64,000 bases of DNA, from NCBI RefSeq assembly GCF_900117455.1, contig NZ_FPHO01000003.1:1-64000 (forward strand), given 5' to 3'. Each line of letters opens with the position of its first letter. The first letter of the stretch is position 1. Source of the stretch: Hyphomicrobium sp. CS1GBMeth3 (lineage in GTDB: Bacteria; Pseudomonadota; Alphaproteobacteria; Rhizobiales; Hyphomicrobiaceae). The translations under genes were made by a program, and so were the position numbers. Below the pieces are notes generated by a model. The model was not told the origin of the DNA, did no database searches, and worked only from the letters and a program-made list of their open reading frames with translations. Shown here in pieces: positions 28,289-36,617 of the stretch.

Positions 28289-29002
28289 TCAGCTCCTGAC
28301 GTCGATCTGCCGCGAGACGATGGCGGCGAACTCATCGGCGAACGCCTCGAGGCGCTGGCTGATGTGCGCCGAGTCCGCCTGGAATTTGTTGTAGAATACC
28401 ACCGCCGGAATGGCCGCCATGAGGCCGAGCGCGGTCGCAAACAGCGCTTCCGCGATGCCCGGCGCCACGACTGCGAGGTTGGTGTTCTTGGAAATGGCGA
28501 TGGCCTGGAAGCTCGTCATGATGCCCCACACCGTGCCGAAGAGACCGACGAACGGCGCCGTCGAGCCCACGGTGGCGAGGAACAGAAGCCGGCGGTCGAG
28601 CCGCTCCATCTCTCGGCTGATGGTGACGTCCATGACCTTCTCGACGCGCAGCTGAATACCGCCAAGCGCGCGAATGTTACCCTCGACCGAGCGCTTCCAT
28701 TCGCGCATCGCCGCGACGAACAGCGCCGCCATCGAGATCGCCGGCCCCCGCGACAGCCCGTTGTAAAGCTCGTCGAGCGATTGCCCCGACCAGAAGGTCT
28801 GCTCGAAGCGATCCGCCTCGATGCGCGCCCGCCGGAAAGCGATCAGCTTCTCTATGATGATGGCCCAGGACCAGATGGACGCCAGCCCGAGGCCGATCAT
28901 CACCGCCTGGACGGTGGGTGAAGCTTGCAGGAAGAGCTCGATGAAGGAAACGCCGTGCGCCTGAGGCGCAAGTGCGGTCTGCGTCACGTCTGCCGGATTC
29001 AT
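28289..29002 (-). CDS. tolQ: Tol-Pal proton channel subunit TolQ
   Basis: A 237-residue MotA/TolQ/ExbB protein with three TM helices at about 20-45, 135-160 and 170-195. The family motif VGSTAPFVGLFGTVWGIMTSF is in TM2, and GIAEALFATALGLMAAIPAVVFYNKF in TM3. The start at 29002 (MNPADVTQ) is chosen because the family starts here; the longer ORF to 29185 contains low-quality sequence. The gap of 231 bases to the upstream transporter gene suggests an own promoter. Confidence 0.97.
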   Translation of the reverse strand: MNPADVTQTALAPQAHGVSFIELFLQASPTVQAVMIGLGLASIWSWAIIIEKLIAFRRARIEADRFEQTFWSGQSLDELYNGLSRGPAISMAALFVAAMREWKRSVEGNIRALGGIQLRVEKVMDVTISREMERLDRRLLFLATVGSTAPFVGLFGTVWGIMTSFQAIAISKNTNLAVVAPGIAEALFATALGLMAAIPAVVFYNKFQADSAHISQRLEAFADEFAAIVSRQIDVRS

Positions 29003-29233
29003 TGCGTCAACCGTCGTTCGAGGCTCGGACCATGATCGCCTTCGGACGGCGCGTCCGAAGCAAGCGTCACCGGTCCCATCAATAGAGCGGGCGGCCGAGT
29101 GCCCCGTGAAGAAGAAGTGTGCCGAATCGGCAATCTCGCCCCCCTTGGCGGACTGCAACGTGCACTGGCGCGCACGGACCATCAAGGTCCTTGTTGCCGC
29201 GCAATATGACCAAACAAGGGCCGCAAGATGCGT

Positions 29234-30202
29234 CTAGCGGGCGGCACCTATCGGCAGCAGCAGGCGCGGAACCAGCCACAGGAACAACAGCATACCGAAA
29301 AGCTCGAGCATGGACTGGAAGACGACGACGATCGCCGTCGCCTCCCATCCCGCGGGCAGTGCCAGCGCGAACGGCAGCACCACGAACGAGTTGCGCGTCG
29401 CGAAGCTGAACAGCAGCGTGCGCGCCTGTTCCAACGGCAGCGCGAACACGCGTCCGAGCAGCACGCCCAAGGCTGCCGCGCCTATTAGGAAACCAATGAA
29501 TGCCGCCGCCACGTCGCCGAGCAGCGTGACAGCGCTTGTGGCCGCCTCGACTTGCGACGCCGCGATAAGAAATAGCACCAGGGCCAGCAGCGGCACCGGC
29601 AGCCACCCGAGCTGCTCGATCACGGCGCTCCGTGCTAGCGCCCGCTCCGCCCACCGCTCGGTGAGGTAGGCAAGCGCCAGCGGCGCCACGATCACGACCA
29701 CGAACACCGTCGTCATGTGTCCGGCGGAAACGATCTCGGCGAAGCCCTCGCCCATGAAGAGCCAGAGGTAGAGCGGCAGCAGCACGATCTGCACCACCAG
29801 CACGACGGGCGTCACCGCAATGGCCCGACGCACGTCCCCGCGTGCCTGATGCGTGAACGTGATGAACCAGTCCGTACACGGCACGAGCAGCACCAGCAGC
29901 ACGCCGAGCCGCACGGCCCGATCGTCGGGCACCAGAGCCAGCAGTCCCCACACCAGCACTGGCAGCAGCAGGAAGTTGCCGCCGAGCACCGCCGTTATGA
30001 AGCGCAGATCGCGAAAGGCGGCCGGCAGATGCGCGAGCGGCACCTGCGTGAACGTCACATAGAGCAGCGCCGCGAGGCTCGGCCAGAGCAACCCATCCAG
30101 AATGGGCGCCAGCCCTGGCGCGACGGAGCCGAGCACCAGCCCCACGACAATCGCAGCGAGATAGACCCAGACCTGATGACGCTCGAGCGTCTCGCGTTGC
30201 AT
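29234..30202 (-). CDS. Arsenite/bile-acid-type (BASS superfamily) membrane transporter
   Basis: A 322-residue integral membrane protein with about ten hydrophobic helices. The segment VLLVLLVPCTDWFITFTHQARGD carries the PCTDW signature of ACR3-like arsenite permeases, including the conserved Cys, and FSFATRNSFVVLPFALALP is the second conserved half. NCBI-type annotation would be arsenic resistance protein. No arsR or arsC lies nearby, so transport of arsenite is only one option. It ends a pair with the carbonic anhydrase gene (18-base gap), lying between ybgC and tolQ. Confidence 0.85.
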   Translation of the reverse strand: MQRETLERHQVWVYLAAIVVGLVLGSVAPGLAPILDGLLWPSLAALLYVTFTQVPLAHLPAAFRDLRFITAVLGGNFLLLPVLVWGLLALVPDDRAVRLGVLLVLLVPCTDWFITFTHQARGDVRRAIAVTPVVLVVQIVLLPLYLWLFMGEGFAEIVSAGHMTTVFVVVIVAPLALAYLTERWAERALARSAVIEQLGWLPVPLLALVLFLIAASQVEAATSAVTLLGDVAAAFIGFLIGAAALGVLLGRVFALPLEQARTLLFSFATRNSFVVLPFALALPAGWEATAIVVVFQSMLELFGMLLFLWLVPRLLLPIGAAR

Positions 30203-30220
30203 CTGCGAAGCGCGCCGCGA

Positions 30221-30880
30221 CTAAGCGGCCGTCTCAAGCAGCCCGCGCCAAGTGCCGGACTTCGGGTCGTAAGCCTGCAACTCGCCCTCATCCATGACAT
30301 AGAGCCAGCCGTGGATGCCGACGCGGCCTTCGGCAACACCCTTGGCGACGACCTCGTACGTCATGAGGTTGTCGAGCTGGAACTGGATATGCGCCTTGAC
30401 GGTCGCGAGGCTGCGCTGTTCCTCCGGCAGCCGCGCCGCGGCGACAAGCCGGTGCGCTTGGCGCGTGTACTCGACCCAGCGCCCGAGATGCGCCTCCGAA
30501 TCCGGCAGGATCGGCTCGGCGAGCGCCTGGATGCCGCCACAGCCCGTGTGGCCGCAGACGACGATGTCGTCGATACCGAGATGGGCGAGCGCATACTCGA
30601 TGGCCGCACCGACAGCCTCGTCGCCAGTCCACGACGGCGGCACGCAGTTGGCGATGTTGCGCACCTCGAACAATTCGCCGGGATCCGCCTGCGTGATCTG
30701 GGACGGCACCACACGACTGTCCGAACAGCCGATCCATAAGAGCCGCGGCTTCTGCATCTTCGTCGCAAGGCTCTTGTAGAAAGCCCGGTCACGCTCGAAC
30801 TCGAGCCGGAAGCGCTCGTAGCCCTGCATCGCATCCTTGATGTCGAGATCGATCCCGCTCGCGTCTTTTGCGGTCGTCAT
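30221..30880 (-). CDS. Beta-class carbonic anhydrase
   Basis: A 219-residue zinc enzyme that interconverts CO2 and bicarbonate. Zinc ligands are Cys in IGCSDSRVVPSQI and His/Cys in VVCGHTGCGGIQAL; the Asp-Arg dyad is in CSDSR. VRNIANCVPP is also diagnostic. Length is standard. The start at 30880 (MTTAKDASG) follows a GGGGGGC stretch; the ORF runs to 30907. It is followed after 18 bases by the BASS transporter, which suggests an operon. Confidence 0.96.
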   Translation of the reverse strand: MTTAKDASGIDLDIKDAMQGYERFRLEFERDRAFYKSLATKMQKPRLLWIGCSDSRVVPSQITQADPGELFEVRNIANCVPPSWTGDEAVGAAIEYALAHLGIDDIVVCGHTGCGGIQALAEPILPDSEAHLGRWVEYTRQAHRLVAAARLPEEQRSLATVKAHIQFQLDNLMTYEVVAKGVAEGRVGIHGWLYVMDEGELQAYDPKSGTWRGLLETAA

Positions 30881-30973
30881 GCTGCCCCCCGGCAAGGCTC
30901 CATACATGCCGCATCATCCCCGCGCGGCCGCGCCTTGTCTATGCGCCTCTGATGACAGGTGGACGAGAGCCCT

Positions 30974-31498
30974 TCAGGTTTTCCCCGCGCCAGGACCGAG
31001 CACGTGGCCCGTATCCGCGCCGGCAAAGGCCCCACGGATGGCCGTCGAGAGCCTGAGCGGCTTCCCGGACACGGCGACCAGCACCACCGTCACCACCGCT
31101 TCGAACACCGGCCGGCCGTTGTTGAGCACCGTCTGCAGCAGCGTGACGCTGGCACCGCCGAGTTCCTTGACGCGCGTCTCGACGGTCAGGATGTCGTCCA
31201 TGCGCGACGGCCGCAGGAAATCGCAGTTCATGCGCCGCACGACGAACGCGGCCGGCTCCGTGCTGGCCGAGCCATCGATCAGACGCCGCGAATCCGTGCC
31301 GAGCAGACGCAGAAAATCCGTACGCCCGCGCTCGCACCACCGGATGTAGGACGCATGATAGGCGATGCCGCCAGCGTCCGTGTCCTCGAAATAGACGCGC
31401 ACGGGCAGCACATGGTGCCGGCCCGTCTCGTCGTCGATGATGTGGCCGGCAAGGTCCGGCCAAATATCGTTTGTCTGGCTGTCGTTCGTCTGGCTCAT
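30974..31498 (-). CDS. ybgC: Tol-Pal-associated acyl-CoA thioesterase YbgC
   Basis: A 174-residue hotdog-fold thioesterase. The catalytic motif VRVYFEDTDAGGIAYHASYIRWCERGRTDFLR has the Asp of the YbgC/4HBT type, and MNCDFLRPSRMDDILTVETRV follows. YbgC hydrolyses short or hydroxylated acyl-CoA and is normally the gene before tolQ. Here two other genes separate them. It starts at 31498 (MSQTND); a longer ORF is not supported. Confidence 0.95.
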   Translation of the reverse strand: MSQTNDSQTNDIWPDLAGHIIDDETGRHHVLPVRVYFEDTDAGGIAYHASYIRWCERGRTDFLRLLGTDSRRLIDGSASTEPAAFVVRRMNCDFLRPSRMDDILTVETRVKELGGASVTLLQTVLNNGRPVFEAVVTVVLVAVSGKPLRLSTAIRGAFAGADTGHVLGPGAGKT

Positions 31499-31530
31499 GC
31501 GAGGCGGGGATCCGAGAGAGAGAGGCCGGA

Positions 31531-32448
31531 TCAGACGTAGGCCTGGCCCGACTCGACCGTGATCATAACGATCTCGGGCGGCGCGCCGAAGCGGATCGGC
31601 AGGCTCGAGCACCCGAGGCCGGCCGAGACCACGAGATTGCGGCCGTCCTCGATGATATGCCCGCGAAGGTAGCGCTGGCCATAGCGGGACGGCACCACGG
31701 GCGCATAGCCGCCGATCGCCACCTGCCCACCGTGCGTGTGCCCGGCGACGGTCAAGGCCACGCGCTCGGGCACCTCGGTGAAGATATCCGGCTCGTGCAC
31801 CATGAGGATGAGCGGCGCGTCGTCAGTCACCTGTGCCAGCGTCCCCGTGAGGTCGTCGATGCCAGACGTCTCCTGTCCGTGCCGCCGGCCGGAGCCGAAG
31901 GCCCACTGGTCACCGAGCCCGGCGAGCCAGAACGGCAGACCGTCCTTCTCAAGCCGCACGGCGTTGTTCTGGTAGACGGGAATCCCCGCGTTCTCGAGGG
32001 CGATGCCCGCCATCACGGGACCGCCTCTGCGCTGTTGCGCCTCGAGATCCTCCCACCAATCGTGATTGCCGAGCACGGCGTGCACGCCGAGCGGTGCCTT
32101 GAGCCCCCCGAGCACCCGGGCCCAGTCCGCGTGCTTCACGGGGCGGCTCCACATCGCCAGCGTGCCGCCGCACACATAGTCGCCAAGCATCAACACCGCG
32201 TCCGGCGACAAAGCGTTGGTGCGCGCGACAAGGGCCTCGAGGCGCTCGATGCCAAGCCAGGGCTCGCAAATGTGGAGGTCCGTGAGGATCGCGATCCGGA
32301 GTGGAAGCCCCGCGGGCCAATCCGGCGGCGAGACCGTGTAACGCGTCACCCCGACCCGCAAAGGCTCCGCCAGCGCATAGCCGCCGAAACTCACGGTTCC
32401 GAGCCCGGTGAGGGCCATGCCCTGGAGAACTTGTCGCCGTGAGAACAA
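31531..32448 (-). CDS. Tat-exported metallophosphoesterase
   Basis: A protein of about 305 residues. I place the start at the TTG at 32448 because GGAG lies 7 bases upstream and the sequence then begins FSRRQVLQGMALTGLG, a twin-arginine signal; TTG at 32463 is an alternative. The calcineurin-like motifs follow: ILTDLHICEPW, VLMLGDYVCGG, VLGNHDWWED, VHEPDIF and AGHTHGGQVAIGG. This matches the YkuE-like UDP-sugar / phospholipid-linked phosphodiesterases found in the periplasm. It lies between ruvB and ybgC. Confidence 0.9.
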   Translation of the reverse strand: MFSRRQVLQGMALTGLGTVSFGGYALAEPLRVGVTRYTVSPPDWPAGLPLRIAILTDLHICEPWLGIERLEALVARTNALSPDAVLMLGDYVCGGTLAMWSRPVKHADWARVLGGLKAPLGVHAVLGNHDWWEDLEAQQRRGGPVMAGIALENAGIPVYQNNAVRLEKDGLPFWLAGLGDQWAFGSGRRHGQETSGIDDLTGTLAQVTDDAPLILMVHEPDIFTEVPERVALTVAGHTHGGQVAIGGYAPVVPSRYGQRYLRGHIIEDGRNLVVSAGLGCSSLPIRFGAPPEIVMITVESGQAYV

Positions 32449-32608
32449 TTGCCGGCTCCGCAATTTTCGAGATCAAACCCGTACGGCAACACTGAAAAGT
32501 GACGAAACATCAAACAAACGGCAGCGGCCTTGCGCCGCAAGGGGCTATCTCCGCCCTGAGTTAATCAACCGGTTAACAGCGCCCAGAGCCCCCACGCAGC
32601 GCCCTGCC

Positions 32609-33649
32609 TCACTCCTCCCCGTCCTCGAAGATCGGCAGCTCCGGCGTCGCCGCCCGCGCCGGCCCCGAGAGCCCGAGGTGGCGGAACGCCTTCAGCGTCA
32701 GCACGCGCCCGCGCGGCGTCCGCCCGATGAACCCCTGCTGCAGAAGAAAAGGCTCGACGATCTCCTCGAGCGCATCACGCGGCTCGGAGAGCGCCGCCGC
32801 CAGCGTCTCGATCCCCACGGGGCCACCCTCGTAGGTCGTCGCAATGCACGTCAGATAGCGATGATCGAGGGAATCGAGGCCGGCTTCGTCCACCTCGAGC
32901 GCGCGCAACGCCACGTCCGCAACCTTGGAATCGATGATGTCGGCGCCCGAAACCGCTGCGAAGTCGCGCACGCGCCTCAAGAGCCGGCCCGCGATGCGCG
33001 GCGTGCCGCGCGCCCGCCGCGCGATCTCGGCCGCACCGTCCGGCGCAATCGGCGCCCCCAGTACGCGTGCGCCGCGCGTCACCACCGACGTCAGCTCTTC
33101 GACCGTATAGAAGTTGAGCCGGACGGGAATGCCGAACCGGTCGCGCAACGGCGTGGTCAGAAGGCCGAGCCGCGTCGTCGCGCCGACGAGTGTGAACTTC
33201 GCAAGGTCGATGCGCACCGAGCGCGCCGCCGGTCCCTCACCGATGATGAGATCGAGCTGAAAGTCCTCGAGCGCCGGATAGAGGATCTCCTCCACCGCCG
33301 GATTGAGACGATGGATCTCGTCGATGAACAGCACATCGCGCTCTTCGAGATTGGTGAGCAGGGCCGCGAGATCGCCCGCCTTCGAGATCACCGGGCCGGA
33401 CGTCGCACGAAAGCCGACGCCAAGCTCCTTGGCGACGATCTGCGCCAGCGTCGTCTTGCCGAGACCCGGCGGCCCCGCGAACAGCACGTGATCGAGCGCA
33501 TCGCCGCGCGCACGCGCCGCCTCGATGAAGACAGCGAGATTGGCGCGGGCCTGCTCCTGGCCCACGAATTCGGAGAGCGAGCGCGGCCGGATCGACGCCT
33601 CGTAAGCATCCGCCTCGCGCTTCGCCCCGCTGATGAGGCGATCGGTCAT
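32609..33649 (-). CDS. ruvB: Holliday junction branch migration helicase RuvB
   Basis: A 346-residue AAA+ motor: [15 protein letters not shown], Walker [13 protein letters not shown], Walker [12 protein letters not shown], sensor [29 protein letters not shown], and the C-terminal winged helix ([36 protein letters not shown]). The motor drives branch migration on RuvA-bound junctions. Its usual upstream partners ruvC-ruvA are 7.6 kb away in the same orientation. Confidence 0.98.
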   Translation of the reverse strand: MTDRLISGAKREADAYEASIRPRSLSEFVGQEQARANLAVFIEAARARGDALDHVLFAGPPGLGKTTLAQIVAKELGVGFRATSGPVISKAGDLAALLTNLEERDVLFIDEIHRLNPAVEEILYPALEDFQLDLIIGEGPAARSVRIDLAKFTLVGATTRLGLLTTPLRDRFGIPVRLNFYTVEELTSVVTRGARVLGAPIAPDGAAEIARRARGTPRIAGRLLRRVRDFAAVSGADIIDSKVADVALRALEVDEAGLDSLDHRYLTCIATTYEGGPVGIETLAAALSEPRDALEEIVEPFLLQQGFIGRTPRGRVLTLKAFRHLGLSGPARAATPELPIFEDGEE

Positions 33650-33721
33650 GTTTTGTTCCTGACGATGTTCGCCGCCGCCGTCAAGCGATCCGCTCCGCCT
33701 CTCGACAGGAGAACGCCAGGA

Positions 33722-33964
33722 TCAACTCTTGCGGCAGAGAAGCCACCCGAACGCGAGCGCGATGGCCGGCGGCCCGGCGGCGAGCAAGCCGTACATGAGC
33801 GTGTGCTTCGTCATCGCCGACCGAAGCGCCTCCTGCGTCGCGGGATCGGACGGCGACATATCCATCGGCACGTACGGCACGTTCACATAGCCGAGATAGG
33901 CGACGATGCCCGTCCAGACGAGCGACAGCACGAACCAGACCGGAAACGAGAACAGCCTGCACAT
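33722..33964 (-). CDS. Small two-helix membrane protein
   Basis: An 80-residue protein with a TM helix at about 3-22 (LFSFPVWFVLSLVWTGIVAYLGY) and one at about 57-75 (MYGLLAAGPPAIALAFGWLL), joined by a soluble loop with PSDPATQEALRSAMTKH. The start at 33964 has GGAGG 5 bases upstream; the ORF extends to 34018. I do not recognise it. It lies first in the block that separates ruvB from ruvA. Confidence 0.7.
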   Translation of the reverse strand: MCRLFSFPVWFVLSLVWTGIVAYLGYVNVPYVPMDMSPSDPATQEALRSAMTKHTLMYGLLAAGPPAIALAFGWLLCRKS

Positions 33965-34265
33965 GGGCACCTCCACGAATGCAGGAGTACGGTCTTTGAT
34001 GATCCAGCCCATTGTCAAGAAGCGACCATCCCATGTCCGCTGCTGGCCATAAGCAGTCGCAAGCTCCCTATCGCTTCTATCCGCAGTGTGGGTCGCTTCC
34101 CAGTGGCGACGGTAACTCCGCTCCGGATATTGCCGCTATTCTGAGTGGCTAAGGATTGTGGACATTTCTGCCTGCCAGCCCCATATTGCTTTTATCACCG
34201 GACGAGACTTGGCCGCGGTGACTGAGAGATGCGTGCGCTCCCCACCAAGTAACAGGAGCAACGCC

Positions 34266-34673
34266 ATGCCATTCCACGAAAAGCCCTTTGGTTTCAGCAC
34301 CGAGGTATTGGGGTTGCTTGATGTTGCCATGACTCGTCTATGGCTCAAGCAAGTCGAGATTGGTGCTTCAGCCTCCGATGCTGATCCAGAAGTGCGCGCG
34401 TCGCTAAAGGCAAAAATGCGCCGCCTTGACGAGTTGGGAATGCAGCGGCGCCCGAGGAAATCGCCACAACCGGAGATGCGAATGGCTACGCACAGGTACA
34501 AGACGGGCCAAGACGTGATCTACCATCCGCCCCGGAGGCTGATTGCAGCCTCTCGGTTCAAGGTGGTGAGGCTCCTGCCAGTCGAAGACGGCGAGCTTAA
34601 GTATCGCATCAAAGCCGCAGATGAGAATTTTGAGCGAGTAGCCAAGGAAAGCGAACTGACACGTTCGTCGTAG
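34266..34673 (+). CDS. Hypothetical protein, first of three overlapping or adjacent small genes
   Basis: A 135-residue protein with two parts. Residues 1-60 are helical (GFSTEVLGLLDVAMTRLWLKQVE, ADPEVRASLKAKMRRLDELGMQ). Residues 75-135 form a small beta-domain, YKTGQDVIYHPPRRLIAASRFKVVRLLPVEDGELKYRIKAADENFERVAKESEL; similar strings (fKVVRxLP...YRIK...ERVxxESEL) occur in many small rhizobial proteins of unknown function. So the protein may be a fusion. The ATG at 34266 has AGGAG 8 bases upstream. The next gene starts 6 bases after its stop. Confidence 0.75.
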   Translation: MPFHEKPFGFSTEVLGLLDVAMTRLWLKQVEIGASASDADPEVRASLKAKMRRLDELGMQRRPRKSPQPEMRMATHRYKTGQDVIYHPPRRLIAASRFKVVRLLPVEDGELKYRIKAADENFERVAKESELTRSS

Positions 34674-34679
34674 GAGAGC

Positions 34680-34946
34680 ATGAATCCATTCGATTTCGCG
34701 GCCCCCGCCGAGCTGTTCCCCGCAAGAGGGCGCGGGTTGCGCCGTGGAAGCGTCACGTACAAGAGGTTCGACTCCGCGGCAGATGCCATACGCTTCGCCA
34801 TCGAGGAACTCGATCCCGTATGGCTGTTTGGCGCGATTTTGGAGGTTGATGATGAGCGGTTCGACGGCGTGGCCATCAAGAATCTCTACGGGAGCGATGC
34901 GTATCCCTTAAAGCGCGGCGACAACAAGAAGGGAGATGGAATTTGA
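34680..34946 (+). CDS. Hypothetical protein, second of three small genes
   Basis: An 88-residue protein that I do not recognise by name. A mixed alpha/beta pattern (VTYKRFDSAADAIRFAIEELDPVWLFGAILEVDDERFDGVAIKNLY) follows a Pro/Arg-rich start and is typical of small alphaproteobacterial proteins of unknown role. TAGGAGAG overlaps the stop of the previous gene. It overlaps the next gene by 4 bases, so translation is coupled. Confidence 0.75.
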   Translation: MNPFDFAAPAELFPARGRGLRRGSVTYKRFDSAADAIRFAIEELDPVWLFGAILEVDDERFDGVAIKNLYGSDAYPLKRGDNKKGDGI

Positions 34947-35170
34947 ATGAAGACTTTCACGTGATGCACCAGAGCGGTGCCGGATGGGTCGTAAGAGATC
35001 GCGAGTCCGCGGGGCGCTCGCTTGGCAATTTCAAACGACGCGCGCTAGCCGAAGCATATGGCCGCGCGCTCGCGCATCGCCATGGCGTGGAGCTCATTGT
35101 TCACATGAAAGACGGAAAGCGGGTTCGCCGCTTGGCAGCGACCCTCTCGTATTGCAGTCGCCTCGCGTAG
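34943..35170 (+). CDS. DUF2188-like small protein, third of three small genes
   Basis: A 75-residue protein. The pattern HVMHQSGAGWVVRDRESAGRSLGNFKRRALAEAYGRALAHRHGVELIVHMKDGK (HV-x-GWVVR, a helix with A-x-A-x-GRALA, then EL-VHxxDG) is that of the DUF2188 family of small stress-type proteins of unknown function. The start is TTG at 34943, inside the stop region of the previous gene, with AGGGAG upstream. Confidence 0.75.
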   Translation: MNEDFHVMHQSGAGWVVRDRESAGRSLGNFKRRALAEAYGRALAHRHGVELIVHMKDGKRVRRLAATLSYCSRLA

Positions 35171-35525
35171 ATCCTTCCGGACAGGACGACAGGCCATCGG
35201 GGCCTTCACTGGCATATTTTGGTCTGTTCGCGCTACGTAACATTCCCTCAGTGATGTCTCTACGTACTCATGCCGATTGTCCTGAGCAGGCAATGGCTTC
35301 ACTGCTATATTTCCGGACCCCGAGCACAACACCAGTCGCCGCACGATGGCGACTCTCGTCAGCTTCGGCACTAACTCGGCCGCAAGTTTGGTCCTTTCGC
35401 TGTCCACCATGCCGGTGACAGTCGTCGCCTCACGAGCGGCACGGCGAGATTTGATCCCGTCCACCCCGCGCTCGTTCCCATTGCGCGAGGCATCCACGAC
35501 CAAGAGAAACGGGGGATGACTTACA
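35171..35525. other. Interval before the methyltransferase gene
   Basis: 355 bases with no convincing plus-strand gene. On the minus strand about 30 residues (around 35330-35440, TVTGMVDSERTKLAAELVPKLTRVAIV) resemble the xxRLELLKEVVPKLTRVAVL region of TrpX-type ABC substrate-binding proteins, but the rest of the 181-codon frame does not match. A decayed fragment is possible. Confidence 0.3.
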
Positions 35526-36467
35526 ATGACGATGACCGACGGCTCGTTCGCCCGCGAGCCGAATAAAGCTAAGGCGTGTTTCGACAGCATCTACACCGAG
35601 CCCGACCCGCGCGAATACCATCGCGTGCTTGGTGGGCTCAACTACGTCATTCCGGATCTGGCAAAGGATATCTTCCGTCAATTGATCGCGGCGCTTGAGC
35701 AACTCCGGGGACGACCGATCAAAGTGCTCGACCTTGGATGCAGCTACGGAAACAATGCCGCGCTGATCCGCTTTCCCCTGGAATTCGCACGCTTGCAGCA
35801 GCGCTATATGGCTCTTCAGAGCCGCGACATTTCCACATCCGAGCTGCTCTCGCTCGATCACCACTTCTTCCAATCCTGGCCGAGGCAAGATCTCACCATC
35901 GTCGGCTGCGACGTTTCGCGGCCAGCGGTCGCGTATGCGCGTGCCGTCGGCCTGATCGATGACGGCATCACGCAGGACCTGGAACAGGAGCCTCTCATCC
36001 AGGCGAACAAGAATGCGCTACAGGGAGTCGATCTCATCATCTCGACGGGCGCCATCGGCTACGTGACCGAGCGCACGCTGTCCCGGCTTCTCAGGGCCAT
36101 AGGGGAGCCCGCGCCCTGGCTGGCCGCCTTCGTGCTCCGCATGTTTCCCTATGACACCATCTCAGGCGTGCTGGATGAGTACGGGCACGTCACCGAGAAG
36201 GCGTCCGGAGTCACCTTCGTGCAGCGTCGCTTTCAGTCGGAACAGGAGTTCCTCAGTGTTCTCTCTCAACTTGAGGCGCTCGGCATCGACAGCAGGAACA
36301 AAGAGATGGACGGCCTCCTGCACTCCGAACTGTTCCTCTCACGGCCGCCGGAAGACTGTGACGAGCTCCCCATTGAAGGACTTGCGTCCGTGAGCTCAGG
36401 AATATGCCTTCCCTATGGGCCACGATTTCGACTTGGAGACGATCACATTGTCCGCCTATCGCCCTGA
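35526..36467 (+). CDS. Class I SAM-dependent methyltransferase
   Basis: A 313-residue protein. Motif I is KVLDLGCSYGNNAALIRFPLE (about 66-86), motif II-like LTIVGCDVSRPAVAYARAVGLIDD (about 125-148) and GVDLIISTGAIGYVTERTLSRLLRAI (about 170-195). The last 100 residues are a variable cap. The N-terminal 60 residues contain HRVLGGLNYVIPDLAKDIFRQLIAALEQLRG. Substrate unknown; small molecules are typical for this layout. Isolated in the accessory block. Confidence 0.88.
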   Translation: MTMTDGSFAREPNKAKACFDSIYTEPDPREYHRVLGGLNYVIPDLAKDIFRQLIAALEQLRGRPIKVLDLGCSYGNNAALIRFPLEFARLQQRYMALQSRDISTSELLSLDHHFFQSWPRQDLTIVGCDVSRPAVAYARAVGLIDDGITQDLEQEPLIQANKNALQGVDLIISTGAIGYVTERTLSRLLRAIGEPAPWLAAFVLRMFPYDTISGVLDEYGHVTEKASGVTFVQRRFQSEQEFLSVLSQLEALGIDSRNKEMDGLLHSELFLSRPPEDCDELPIEGLASVSSGICLPYGPRFRLGDDHIVRLSP

Positions 36468-36617
36468 GGGCGAGAGGTGCCACCGGACCCCAGTGCACAC
36501 AACACTAGACGAATATCCGAACCTCTCCGCCTTTGTCGCCCGCGGCAAAGCGCGGCCCGCCTACGACGCTCGAATGGCGGTTTTCACCGGCAAGTCAGCG
36601 AGACCTAAGCGCTGTCG

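Noticed and set aside
32560..32577. TTAA-TCAACCGG-TTAA palindrome upstream of ruvB's end as a CtrA box
   Set aside because: The spacer is 8 bases, not 7, and it lies downstream of minus-strand ruvB rather than at a sensible promoter distance, although it is a neat inverted repeat.
35045..35590. A 181-codon minus-strand ORF overlapping the DUF2188 and methyltransferase genes
   Set aside because: Overlaps two better-supported genes; only a short stretch resembles any family, so it is noted as a possible remnant, not a gene.
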